A stretch of 54,577 nucleotides of DNA from the NCBI GenBank assembly GCA_009779925.1, contig WRAZ01000012.1:1-54577 (forward strand), given 5' to 3'. The stretch is from Chitinivibrionia bacterium (GTDB lineage: Bacteria > Fibrobacterota > Chitinivibrionia > Chitinivibrionales > Chitinivibrionaceae). A model generated the notes under the pieces. It made no database searches and was not told where the DNA came from. It saw nothing but the letters and a program-made list of their open reading frames with translations. Positions 6,446-14,440 of the stretch are shown here, one piece after another (the first letter of the stretch is position 1; every line of letters begins with the position of its first letter). The position numbers were made by a program, and so were the translations under genes.

Positions 6446-9400
6446 ATGCCGAAGACCGTTAAACAATCGTTAAATCCTGCTTTTTTGAAGCAAAAGGTTG
6501 AGCAGGAGCAAATCGAAAAATTCGACAAAGAATTCTCGGATATGCTTGGGCGTATAAACGAAAAAGAGAGCGAAGAATTTCATAAAGGGCTGATTAAAGA
6601 TTTTTTGAACGCGGTTTATTATGAAAGAAAGCATTACATAAATACAAAAGACGATATTGACTTGGTTATTCATAATACCCAAAGCGAAAAATCGCCCGTC
6701 GGCGTGGTTATAGAAACAAAAAGTCCGACCGCGAAAACCGAAATGATAAGTTTGCAAAACCTTAATCTTAAGTCGCTTCAGCAGTTGGTTTATTACTATA
6801 TGAAAGAACGAAAAACGCAGAAAAACTTTGAACTTCGGCATTTAATTATCACTAATCTTTACGAATGGTTTGTTTTTGACGCGCAAAACTTTGAAAAACT
6901 GTTTTACGGCGACAATAAATTTGTTAAACGCTTTGAAGAATTTGAGGCGAAAACCTTGGCGGGCACAAAAACCGATTTCTTTTACAAGGAAATTGCCAAA
7001 GACAAAATCGAAACTATAAAAAACGATATAATTTTCACGCATTTCGACATTCGCAAAGAAAATCACGAGCATTTATATAAGTTTTTTGCGCCCGAAAATC
7101 TCTTGAAAATCCAGTCGGAAACAACCGACAGCAACCAACTGAACAAAGAATTTTACGGGGAACTTTTATATATTATCGGCTTGGAAGAAATTGCAGACGG
7201 CGGCAAAAAAATTATCGTGAGAAAAAAAGAAAATCGCGACCACGGCTCAATTATAGAAAATGCCATTGAACAAATAGAATACAATAACAAAGCAAAAAAC
7301 GAAGAAGATGCAGTAGGTTTTGCTTTCGATTTGGCGATAACTTGGATAAACAGAATTCTGTTTTTGAAATTGCTTGAAAGCCAAATTCTGAAATATCATT
7401 CGCAAGACAAAAATTACGCCTTTTTATCGACCGAAAAATTAAGCGGATACGGCGATTTGAATATGCTTTTCTTTGGCGTTTTGGCTAAAAAGATAAATGA
7501 GCGCAACGAACGGGTAAGCGCAAAATTTGCAAATGTTCCGTATCTGAACAGTTCGCTTTTTGAGCAAACGGATATGGAAAACGAAACGATTGGCATAAAT
7601 AGTTTGGACGACAATGCCGAAATTGCAATTTATCCGAAATCGGTGTTAAACAAAAACGCAAGACAAGGAGACGTAAGCATTACGTCTCTACGATTAAAAC
7701 CGTTGGAATATTTTCTGAAATTTTTGGACGCTTACGATTTTAGCGGCGAAAATTCCGATAAAACGCTGATTTCGGCGGCGGTTTTGGGTTTGATTTTTGA
7801 AAAAATTAACGGACACAAAGACGGCTCTTTCTTTACTCCGTCGTTTATTACGATGTATATGTGCCGCGAAACAATCGGGCGTTCGGTTGTGCAGAAATTC
7901 AATGAAGTCAAGGGTTGGAAGTGCGAAAACATTACAGATTTATACAATAAAATCGCCGATATTGCAATAACGGAGGCGAACGCGATTTTCAATTCAATAA
8001 AAATTTGCGACCCGTCGGTTGGCTCGGGACACTTTTTAGTATCCGCTTTGAACGAAATGATTTACTTAAAGTCCGAACTCGGTATTTTGGCGGATAAAAA
8101 CGGAAAACGATTACGGGATTATCAAATATCAATAGAAAACGACGAGTTAATAGTGAAAAATTCCGACGGCGACATTTTTGCATACAACCCCAGAAACATC
8201 GAAAGCCAACGAGTTCAAGAAACATTTTTCAACGAAAAACAGACAATAATCGAAAACTGTTTGTTCGGAGTGGATATAAACCCGAATTCCGTAAAAATTT
8301 GCCGTTTACGCTTGTGGATAGAGTTGCTGAAAAACACATATTATCGTCCGTCCTTCGACTCCGCTCAGGGAACAGGTAAAGATTTAGAAACATTGCCGAA
8401 TATTGACATAAACATAAAATGCGGAAATTCGCTAATCAGCAGGTTTGATTTACGCCGAATTATTGTTGAAGGTCGCGAAATCGGAAGCGGTAATTTAGCA
8501 ACTACAACACAAAAAATTCACGAATACAAAACCCTTGTTTCTCAATACAAAAAATGCTCCGACATTAAAGAAGGCAAGAAAAACATTCGTGAAAATATCG
8601 CGAAAATAAAAAAAGAACTTTACGAAATAAAGAAACACCAAGATTTAGATTTTCTCGAATGGCAAGCAGCAAAAACGAAATACGACAACCACCTTTCTTC
8701 AATGCGTTTAGACGAAAAAAGATGGGACACTGAGCGTGAAAAATTAGAAAAAGAACTAGAAAAACGAGAAAAAACATACCAAGAAAAAGCGGCAAGCAAC
8801 GCCTTTGAATGGAGCTTTGAATTCCCCGAAGTTTTGGACGAGAAAGGCGATTTTGTCGGGTTTGATTTAGTAATTGGAAATCCACCGTATGGAACATCTT
8901 TATTGTCGGAAACAGAAAAGAAATTACTAAAAAACAATTATGAAACATTTGAATATCAGGCGAATACATACGTTTTGTTTTACGAAAAAGGAACAAATTT
9001 ACTTAAAGAAAAAGGGATGCTTGCTTTTATCACTCCTGCAACTTTTGCAAATCAATTTTATTTCAAAAAAATTAGAAATTTTTTACAGAAATATAGGATT
9101 GAAAATATTTGTAAATATTTTTTTGAGGTCTTTGAAGAAGCAGATATAGGTGATACGGCTACACTGATTATCAGTAAAAATGAAAATAAGAAAACAGACG
9201 TCAAAGTCCTTTTGTGCGACAAGCAAGAAGATGTGCTAAATCAACCTATACTACGTTTATATGAGGAATTTTTTAATCAAGATGGCACATACAACTTAAA
9301 TAGTTCAGAATTCAACATTCAGGAATTATATACAAATACCGTTTCGCTAACAAGTGCAACAAATGTGATTGTTGGGATAAAGGCTTATCAAAAAGGCAAA

Positions 9401-9988
9401 GGCAACCCTAAACAAACAGAGCATACCGTTGAAAATAAAATTTTTACCGCAACGACAAAGATAAATGATACTTATATTCCGTGTATTATTGGAAAAGATT
9501 TTCATCGATATTGCCTTTTAAACAGCCCAGCGATGTTTTTAAGTTATGGCAAATGGCTTGCAGAACCACGAGAAACAGCTCCTTTTTTTGATGATGAAAA
9601 AATCGTTTTACGACAGACATCAGATTGCTTAATAGCACATTTGGAAACAAACAAATACATAAACCTAAACAACGTTTATAACATAGGGAAAATTGACGAA
9701 ACGTTTAGTTTGAAGTATTTATTGGCACTGTTAAACAGTCGTTTGCTTAATTCAGTATATCAAAAAATCGCACAAGAGAAAGGACGTTTGTTTGCCGAAG
9801 TTAAAAAAGTCAATCTCGGAAAATTACCAATAAAAAAAGTCCCGTTGTCAGAACAGCAACCGTTTATTGCTCTTGTTGATGAAATTCTCTCTGCAAAAAA
9901 GGAAAACCCTGCGGCTGATACGAGTGAGTTGGAGAGGGAGATTGATTTGTTGGTTTATGGGTTGTATGGGTTGAGTGAGGAAATATAA
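6446..9988 (+). CDS. Type IIG restriction-methylase (Eco57I-like, single chain)
   Basis: A 1180-residue protein combining nuclease, methyltransferase and specificity parts. The N-terminus has a PD-(D/E)xK-type site: Asp72 in DDIDLVI and Glu90-Thr-Lys92 in VVIETK. The N6-adenine methyltransferase has motif I at about residue 522 (DPSVGSGHF) and motif IV NPPY at 812-815. A coiled-coil stretch lies at about 700-790, and a TaqI-like target-recognition domain fills the C-terminal third. Such enzymes both methylate and cut, need SAM, and need no partner. A promoter-like TTTGGCAGGTATAAA lies at 6375. Two palindromic elements (7668-7688 and 8352-8374) are translated within it. A nuclease-free PglX-like methylase is a less likely reading because of the E-x-K site. 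Transfer is likely. Confidence 0.85.
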   Translation: MPKTVKQSLNPAFLKQKVEQEQIEKFDKEFSDMLGRINEKESEEFHKGLIKDFLNAVYYERKHYINTKDDIDLVIHNTQSEKSPVGVVIETKSPTAKTEMISLQNLNLKSLQQLVYYYMKERKTQKNFELRHLIITNLYEWFVFDAQNFEKLFYGDNKFVKRFEEFEAKTLAGTKTDFFYKEIAKDKIETIKNDIIFTHFDIRKENHEHLYKFFAPENLLKIQSETTDSNQLNKEFYGELLYIIGLEEIADGGKKIIVRKKENRDHGSIIENAIEQIEYNNKAKNEEDAVGFAFDLAITWINRILFLKLLESQILKYHSQDKNYAFLSTEKLSGYGDLNMLFFGVLAKKINERNERVSAKFANVPYLNSSLFEQTDMENETIGINSLDDNAEIAIYPKSVLNKNARQGDVSITSLRLKPLEYFLKFLDAYDFSGENSDKTLISAAVLGLIFEKINGHKDGSFFTPSFITMYMCRETIGRSVVQKFNEVKGWKCENITDLYNKIADIAITEANAIFNSIKICDPSVGSGHFLVSALNEMIYLKSELGILADKNGKRLRDYQISIENDELIVKNSDGDIFAYNPRNIESQRVQETFFNEKQTIIENCLFGVDINPNSVKICRLRLWIELLKNTYYRPSFDSAQGTGKDLETLPNIDINIKCGNSLISRFDLRRIIVEGREIGSGNLATTTQKIHEYKTLVSQYKKCSDIKEGKKNIRENIAKIKKELYEIKKHQDLDFLEWQAAKTKYDNHLSSMRLDEKRWDTEREKLEKELEKREKTYQEKAASNAFEWSFEFPEVLDEKGDFVGFDLVIGNPPYGTSLLSETEKKLLKNNYETFEYQANTYVLFYEKGTNLLKEKGMLAFITPATFANQFYFKKIRNFLQKYRIENICKYFFEVFEEADIGDTATLIISKNENKKTDVKVLLCDKQEDVLNQPILRLYEEFFNQDGTYNLNSSEFNIQELYTNTVSLTSATNVIVGIKAYQKGKGNPKQTEHTVENKIFTATTKINDTYIPCIIGKDFHRYCLLNSPAMFLSYGKWLAEPRETAPFFDDEKIVLRQTSDCLIAHLETNKYINLNNVYNIGKIDETFSLKYLLALLNSRLLNSVYQKIAQEKGRLFAEVKKVNLGKLPIKKVPLSEQQPFIALVDEILSAKKENPAADTSELEREIDLLVYGLYGLSEEI
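7668..7692 (-). repeat. Palindromic element inside the restriction-methylase gene
   Basis: Nine-base arms GAGACGTAA/TTACGTCTC around GCA, followed by TACG, so on the minus strand it reads GTAGAGACGTAATGC and onward. This differs at only a couple of positions from the copies at 4356-4379 and 31477-31500. It is translated as GDVSITSLR at about residue 408. Confidence 0.8.
8352..8374 (+). repeat. CTTCGACTCCGCTCAG element inside the restriction-methylase gene
   Basis: The core CTTCGACTCCGCTCAGGGAA belongs to a second repeat family whose relatives occur at 37563-37579 (in rsmH) and 45139-45214 (in the giant outer-membrane gene). Here it is translated as SFDSAQGT between methyltransferase motifs I and IV. 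Confidence 0.6.
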
Positions 9989-10041
9989 GAATGAAAATCT
10001 GATACTTTCATTCTTATTACCAACACAAATATAAATGATTT

Positions 10042-10422
10042 TTACCTTATTCGTCTAGCCAAACACTCATTCGTAATATTTTCGAAAGGTATTGTTTCTT
10101 TTGTATCGGTTGTCTCTTCCACATTAGCAACAAAAGGATAAAGTCCATTACGCGTTATTTTCCTAGGCACTAATCTAAATAAATCAGAAACAAGCGTGGA
10201 CATTTTTTCCTGTGGGTGCTCTACAATTGCTTCACCACATATTATTTCTAATTTCCCTAAACTTTCTTGCGTATCAGGATCTAAAATTTCCTCGCCTAGA
10301 TAATAGATTTGAAAACGCTGACCTTTCGCTACATTATCAGCAATTCCTTTGTTAATAACGATTTTTTTATCGTCAATAACTTTAATTACTTTCGCCTCAA
10401 TTTTTTCATTTGTCAAAACCAT
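10042..10422 (-). CDS. Unknown protein with a beta-barrel-like fold
   Basis: A 126-residue protein without signal peptide. The middle reads INKGIADNVAKGQRFQIY, then DPDTQESLGKLEI. This pattern (I-x-x-G-x-x-x-G-V-x-x-G-x-x-F-x-V-Y, DP-x-T-G-x-x-LG) recurs in small beta-barrel domains such as the FlgT C-terminal domain. AAGGAGAATTAAA lies before the ATG. It follows and overlaps the membrane-protein gene by ten bases and converges on the restriction-methylase. Function unknown; both genes look accessory. Confidence 0.55.
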   Translation of the reverse strand: MVLTNEKIEAKVIKVIDDKKIVINKGIADNVAKGQRFQIYYLGEEILDPDTQESLGKLEIICGEAIVEHPQEKMSTLVSDLFRLVPRKITRNGLYPFVANVEETTDTKETIPFENITNECLARRIR

Positions 10423-10970
10423 TTTAATTCTCCTTTTAGTAAATCTTTGTGGATTGTTGGCTTTATTTTAATTGCACAACAATCTTTTTTGTTGTTTTGC
10501 AGATTTCCAATTAGTTCATAGTGTTCGTTATTTGAAATATCGTTATCATAGAAAACAATTTGCATATTACCGCTTGTGTTAATTGTCTCTACAATTCCAA
10601 TTCCAAGTAATTTTTCAATTTGACTGTCAAATTGTTGATGACAAATTGATACCATCATACCTTGTGAAAATAGTTCGTTTTTTTCTACTATAAACGTTAA
10701 TTTTTTTGCTCTATCAATCGCTTTTACTCTTGGTAGAGTATATAAAACGACTCTCTCTTTTGATTTACAAATTCCATACGTAATAATACACATAAAATAA
10801 CCCAATATAATTACCAAAGACAAAAGCCACATAGGGACAAGGTGGCTTGGTGTAAATATCCACCACAACAAACCTATTAGAAACGTAAAGCCAACTGTAA
10901 TGCTTCCAACTAACAATTTGTCAATTTGCGTAAGAAATTTCCTCAAAATCACCTCTTGAAAATATGTCAA
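10413..10970 (-). CDS. Unknown protein with two membrane segments
   Basis: A 185-residue protein with two hydrophobic segments (about residues 20-38 and 44-66), then a soluble C-terminal domain of about 115 residues. The same INxG-like turns occur, but no family was recognised. The start is uncertain: the longest reading begins with TTG at 10970 without a binding site, while a TTG at 10946 has AGAGG a few bases upstream and is the better candidate. It is co-transcribed with the following barrel-like protein, and the two probably act together at the membrane. Confidence 0.5.
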   Translation of the reverse strand: MTYFQEVILRKFLTQIDKLLVGSITVGFTFLIGLLWWIFTPSHLVPMWLLSLVIILGYFMCIITYGICKSKERVVLYTLPRVKAIDRAKKLTFIVEKNELFSQGMMVSICHQQFDSQIEKLLGIGIVETINTSGNMQIVFYDNDISNNEHYELIGNLQNNKKDCCAIKIKPTIHKDLLKGELKWF

Positions 10971-11034
10971 ATTAGTTATTTTTTACTCAAAAACATTCTA
11001 AAATACTAAAATGCACAACAAGATAAACGAAATT

Positions 11035-11303
11035 ATGGTAATGTTGTCAGACTTTCCGCCGAAATCGAACGCAACCTCATCTCCCAACGCACACGCGAAG
11101 TTCCCTCGCCCGTAAAAAAGTGGAGAAAGTTAAATTAGGTCGTCCGTTCGGCAGTAAATCGAAAGTCAAAAAATTAACAGGCTGAGAAATGGAAATCAAA
11201 GAATTGCTTGATAAAAAAAGTTCCCAAAAGCGTTATTGCTCGGATTTTAGGGGTGCATAGATTGACGGTGGCGGAGTTTGTGAAACTGTTTTATGGCGGT
11301 TAG
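11035..11303 (+). pseudogene. Decayed serine recombinase (resolvase/invertase family), C-terminal part
   Basis: Broken reading frames give, in order, LSAEIERNLISQRTRE, then after a frameshift LARKKVEKVKLGRPFGSKSK, then after an in-frame stop and a second frameshift KVPKSVIARILGVHRLTVAE. Together these are the end of the catalytic domain, the GRP linker and the helix-turn-helix of a Hin/Tn3-type serine recombinase. At least two frameshifts and one stop make it non-functional, and the N-terminal catalytic half is missing. It marks the restriction-methylase region as a former mobile island. Confidence 0.85.
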
Positions 11304-11317
11304 ATGATTTTATTAGC

Positions 11318-11345
11318 AAAAACGAGGGCGCTGTTCTCGTTTTTG
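11318..11345 (+). terminator. Terminator hairpin after the recombinase remnant
   Basis: Arms CAAAAACGAG (11318-11327) and CTCGTTTTTG (11336-11345) around a nine-base loop, with the T run inside the 3' arm. A near copy of this hairpin and its downstream sequence sits at 11594-11640. Confidence 0.6.
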
Positions 11346-11408
11346 TTTTTGGGATTTGGCAAATGGTATATTTAACAAAAAGAACCCCCAATAAACAAGG
11401 AGTTTATT

Positions 11409-11585
11409 ATGTATTCATTAAAAACCAATGCCTGCAAAACTTTGAGAAAATCAGAGGCGCAAAGAATCTTAGGAGCAATGCGACGGGCTGCCGAGATAGC
11501 AGGAACTTCCGATATTACAGACGAGGAAATAAATGCAGAAATTGCCGCGGCGCGCAAAGAAAGACGAATTATGGGTGAGATTTGA
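11409..11585 (+). CDS. Small antitoxin-like protein, orphan
   Basis: A 58-residue protein starting MYSLKTNACKTLRKSEAQRI and ending with an acidic helix DITDEEINAEIAAARKERR. That ending is typical of small antitoxins paired with PIN-domain or RelE-type toxins. The ATG follows AAGGAGTTTATT and a promoter-like TTTGGCAAATGGTAT (11354-11368), and a hairpin terminator follows, so it is a complete one-gene unit. No toxin gene lies next to it. It may be a remnant antitoxin kept after toxin loss; the family assignment rests on resemblance only. Confidence 0.55.
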   Translation: MYSLKTNACKTLRKSEAQRILGAMRRAAEIAGTSDITDEEINAEIAAARKERRIMGEI

Positions 11586-11593
11586 ATTTGGAG

Positions 11594-11620
11594 AAACGAG
11601 GGCAATCTCCCTCGTTTTTT
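11594..11620 (+). terminator. Terminator after the antitoxin-like gene
   Basis: Nine-base arms AAACGAGGG (11594-11602) and CCCTCGTTT (11609-11617) around CAATCT, followed by TTT. It ends nine bases after the stop of the small gene, and the ACP promoter element follows directly. Confidence 0.8.
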
Positions 11621-11630
11621 GTTTTGGGGA

Positions 11631-11649
11631 TTTGGCAAATATTATTTTA
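11631..11649 (+). promoter_or_regulatory. Promoter-like element of the ACP-ketosynthase operon
   Basis: TTTGGCAAATATTATTTTA, including the exact 13-base element AAATATTATTTTA that recurs before other genes in the window. TATTAT is the likely -10 hexamer, preceded two bases upstream by TTGGCA. The ACP start codon is about 45 bases further on. Confidence 0.6.
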
Positions 11650-11690
11650 ATGCCGTTGGGCTAAAAAATTAAAACAAATCAGGAGAAAAA

Positions 11691-11948
11691 ATGAAAGAAC
11701 TTATTGAAGAACTAAAATTGGAAATCGTTGATTTATTCGAACTTTCTGATATTACACCGAATGACATTGATGAAAACGCGCAACTTGTAAACGGCGAATT
11801 GGGTATCGACTCCATCGACACGCTTGAACTAACAATTATGATTGAGAAAAAATACGGCGTAAAAATCCCGAGCCCGCAGGTAGGGCGCGAAGTTTTTGCG
11901 AGCGTCGCAAGTATGGCAAAATACATTTCGGAGAACAGAAATCAATGA
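11691..11948 (+). CDS. Acyl carrier protein (specialised)
   Basis: An 85-residue acyl carrier protein. The phosphopantetheine attachment site is Ser41 in GIDSIDTLEL, and helix 3 and the conserved hydrophobics follow. The N-terminus LIEELKLEIVDLFEL and the GIDS (instead of GADS) motif fit carriers of polyketide- or aryl-polyene-like pathways better than the housekeeping AcpP. AGGAG lies before the ATG. It overlaps the ketosynthase gene by four bases (ATGA), so the two are a dedicated pair. Confidence 0.9.
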   Translation: MKELIEELKLEIVDLFELSDITPNDIDENAQLVNGELGIDSIDTLELTIMIEKKYGVKIPSPQVGREVFASVASMAKYISENRNQ

Positions 11949-13585
11949 AAATTCCGATAATTCGCCACTCGTTTAACTGCGAAAATATTTCCAAACAGAC
12001 GGCGACGGGCGCTCAATCAGGCGATAATTACGGAAAAACCGAAAAATTTGCCGACATTGTCCTTGATAATCTGCTTAAAAATGTAAATTTCGACGAATTT
12101 TCGTCCGCATTGTTTGTAGGAACAACCGTCGGCGGTTTAGACAGAAGCGAAAGCGAATATCTGAAAGCAAAAAAAACAGACGAAATTATCGGTAAATCTT
12201 TTTTGAGACACGAAGCCGGCGAAATGACGAATTTTTTAGCCGAAAAATATAAATTCAAGCAACATTTTACGATTTCCGCCGCTTGTTCTTCAGGACTTCA
12301 CGCAATCGGACTTGCCAAAAAAGCAATCGAAAAAGGCGCCGTCGATTTTGCCGCCGCCATCGGAAGCGACGCCTTATGCGGACTTACCGAAAACGGCTTC
12401 GGCTCGCTTATGCTGATTGATCCGAGCGGAAACGCCCACCCGTTCGACAAAAACAGGGCGGGAATAAAATTAGGCGAGGGAGCGGGCGGCGTTATTTTAT
12501 GCAGTGAAAAATTCGCAAAAACAAACAATCTCAGCCCCGAATTTTACATAATCGGATACGGCTCGTCCTGCGACGCATATCACGCAACCGCGCCAAGTCC
12601 AAACGGAGAAGGTGCGATTTCGGCGATAAATCAGGCGATTAACGAAGCGGGAATTTCGCCCGATAAAATAGACTGGATTTGCTCGCACGGCACAGGAACT
12701 TTAGACAACGATTTGACGGAAACGAATGCTTACAGAGCAGTTTTCGGAGAGAATATTCCGCCGTTTATGTCGTTTAAAGGCGAAATCGGACACACGCTTG
12801 CCGCAAGCGGAGCGATTGAAACCGCAATGGTTTTGAACGCAATGAAAAATGGGATAATTCCACCGTCGGCTGGTTTTACGGAGCAAGATGAGGACATCGG
12901 CGTTTCTCCGAATACCCAAGCAATAGATAAGCAAAGCAAATTCGTGTTAAAAACATCTTTTGGTTTTGGCGGAAACAATTCGGCGGTGGTAATTGAAATG
13001 TGCGACGTCAGGGCGTATTGCATACGCCCTGATGTTTGTACGTTATATTCAGGGCGTATGCAATACGCCCCTACAATTACGCAAACCGTAAAAATAACAA
13101 AAAGCGATTTAGATACAATGAAAAACCTATTGCCATCGTCTCTTGCCAGAAGAGTACCGACCGTATATCAGTTGGCGTATTTGGCGGCGAAATCAGTTAT
13201 CGAAAGTCAGAAAAAAATCTCGGAGGCGACGGTCGCCCAGGCGATAATTTGCGTTTCCGCGCTTGGTTGTTTGGACGAAACTATTTCTTTTTTAGATAAA
13301 TTTGACGAAACGGGTTTAGGCTCGCCTAAAGATTTTGTTTTTTCTACGCACAATTCGCTCGGCGGAATGCTCGCAAAAGAGTTCGGAATTAAAGGCGCAA
13401 ATTTTACAGTATGCGACCGTTCCGTTGAAAGCGCGTTAAAAATCGCCGAGATTTTGGACGAAAAAGTAATATTAATTGTAGAATTTGACGATGCGAACGA
13501 ATTTGCAGAAAAAGTAATGCAAAAATGCGGTAAAACTCGCTCGAATTCGGTAAGTTTTGCTACCGCATTTTTGTATTATAAATAA
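11945..13585 (+). CDS. Beta-ketoacyl-ACP synthase fused to a second ketosynthase-like domain
   Basis: A 546-residue protein. Residues 1-352 are a complete condensing enzyme: Cys114 in AACSSGLHA, His248 in HGTGT, Lys278 and His283 in KGEIGHTLAASGA, and the GFGGNNS turn. Residues about 382-546 resemble the small ketoacyl-synt_2 / chain-length-factor-like domain, with LARRVPTVYQLAYLAAKS and FSTHNSLGGMLAKEFG, and lack a catalytic Cys in the usual place. The linker at about 353-381 is encoded by two copies of a palindromic element (13008-13032 and 13049-13074). The protein probably elongates acyl chains on the upstream ACP. The pathway cannot be named because no ketoreductase, dehydratase or transferase lies nearby. 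Confidence 0.85.
   Translation: MKIPIIRHSFNCENISKQTATGAQSGDNYGKTEKFADIVLDNLLKNVNFDEFSSALFVGTTVGGLDRSESEYLKAKKTDEIIGKSFLRHEAGEMTNFLAEKYKFKQHFTISAACSSGLHAIGLAKKAIEKGAVDFAAAIGSDALCGLTENGFGSLMLIDPSGNAHPFDKNRAGIKLGEGAGGVILCSEKFAKTNNLSPEFYIIGYGSSCDAYHATAPSPNGEGAISAINQAINEAGISPDKIDWICSHGTGTLDNDLTETNAYRAVFGENIPPFMSFKGEIGHTLAASGAIETAMVLNAMKNGIIPPSAGFTEQDEDIGVSPNTQAIDKQSKFVLKTSFGFGGNNSAVVIEMCDVRAYCIRPDVCTLYSGRMQYAPTITQTVKITKSDLDTMKNLLPSSLARRVPTVYQLAYLAAKSVIESQKKISEATVAQAIICVSALGCLDETISFLDKFDETGLGSPKDFVFSTHNSLGGMLAKEFGIKGANFTVCDRSVESALKIAEILDEKVILIVEFDDANEFAEKVMQKCGKTRSNSVSFATAFLYYK
13008..13074. repeat. Paired palindromic elements at the domain junction of the ketosynthase
   Basis: Two inverted copies of one element: GGGCGTATTGCATACGCCC at 13011-13029 (flanked by TCA/TGA) and GGGCGTATGCAATACGCCCC at 13052-13071, then TAC. 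The 22-base spacer is also translated. A closely similar pair lies at 43545-43614, and both encode the peptide AYCIRP. Confidence 0.85.
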
Positions 13586-13746
13586 CAAGAAAAAAGTAAA
13601 CCAAAAGATTTGGAGAAATATTTGTTTTCAGTGAAATGGGGAATTTTTTTCTAAAACTGAATTTTTCATTCGTTTTTTTACTAATCCCTTGCGCACAGTT
13701 TCAGGAATATAGTATTTTGAAAGAAAATAAAGAGGAGGTTTGCCTT

Positions 13747-13935
13747 ATGGAAATCAAAATCACAGACAATGTTTATAGTGAATTTGTGAAAAATTCGCGA
13801 AACATAGAAAATTCTCCTGTGAGAGATGAAAAAAAGGGATTTTGGGACATATTCGACGAAAAAGAATCTGACATTTCCCAAAATACAATGTTTATGAATT
13901 TTCTCGCTAACATAAATACCGAAATTCCTGCATAA
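13747..13935 (+). CDS. Unknown 62-residue protein
   Basis: A small acidic protein (MEIKITDNVYSEFVKN start) with no signal, membrane segment or recognised motif. The start is fixed by AAAGAGGAGG eight bases upstream; an in-frame ATG at 13636 gives a leader with no binding site. It ends nine bases before the next gene, so the two form an operon. A small-plus-larger unknown pair of this kind could be a toxin-antitoxin or immunity module, but nothing in the sequence proves it. Confidence 0.5.
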   Translation: MEIKITDNVYSEFVKNSRNIENSPVRDEKKGFWDIFDEKESDISQNTMFMNFLANINTEIPA

Positions 13936-13944
13936 GGAGATTTG

Positions 13945-14427
13945 ATGAGACGAGAAAATGACCCGTTTGAGTTTCCTGTTTACGAAAACATCTCTCAAAA
14001 AGTTGCTGTTATTACGGCGGCAAAACTCTGTAAAACGATAAACACCGCACCTAAATCTTTATTTCCCGAAAATTTACAATGTAATGCTGTTGTTATGTGT
14101 GAAATTATAAATAAAATTCAAATGCGAAAAGTTTATTTCCGTGTATTCCACGACTGCATTATGGGAGAAATAAACGAGGTTGCATTATATTGTTTTTGGA
14201 TAGTCAAGTTTGTTCCGTTTTATGCTGAAAAACAAAACACATTAGAATTAAATGTAAAAATAGCCGTTTATTTATTATTGAGAACACTCACGTATCACGT
14301 TAACAATAAAAAGTGTGGAACATTACGCATAGACGAAAAAACTCTTAATGAAATTTACTATGCTCTAAAAAACCGTGATTTATCAAAAGAAGCAATTATG
14401 ATACTTGCAAGCGCGTTGGTCAGATAA
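13945..14427 (+). CDS. Unknown 160-residue protein
   Basis: A protein of about 160 residues starting MRRENDPFEFPVYENIS, with alternating hydrophobic helices such as ALYCFWIVKFVPFYAEK and VKIAVYLLLRTLTYHVNN but no clear membrane anchor. AAGGAGA lies four bases before the ATG at 13945, which is preferred to a TTG three bases upstream. It is downstream partner of the 62-residue protein. No family recognised. Both genes are richer in A and T than the ketosynthase before them, which fits acquired DNA. Confidence 0.5.
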   Translation: MRRENDPFEFPVYENISQKVAVITAAKLCKTINTAPKSLFPENLQCNAVVMCEIINKIQMRKVYFRVFHDCIMGEINEVALYCFWIVKFVPFYAEKQNTLELNVKIAVYLLLRTLTYHVNNKKCGTLRIDEKTLNEIYYALKNRDLSKEAIMILASALVR

Positions 14428-14440
14428 TTTTCTTTGTTTT

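Noticed and set aside
7921-7990. Break or frameshift in the restriction-methylase gene at the palindromic elements
   Set aside because: The frame is continuous through both elements and all catalytic motifs remain.
6446-9988. BREX-type PglX methylase
   Set aside because: The N-terminal Asp...Glu-x-Lys site points to a nuclease domain, and no pglZ, brxC or other BREX genes are adjacent.
11631-11649. Reading TTTGGCAAATATTATTTTA as a sigma-54 promoter
   Set aside because: GG is present but there is no GC 12 bases downstream, in contrast to the exact match before flgB.
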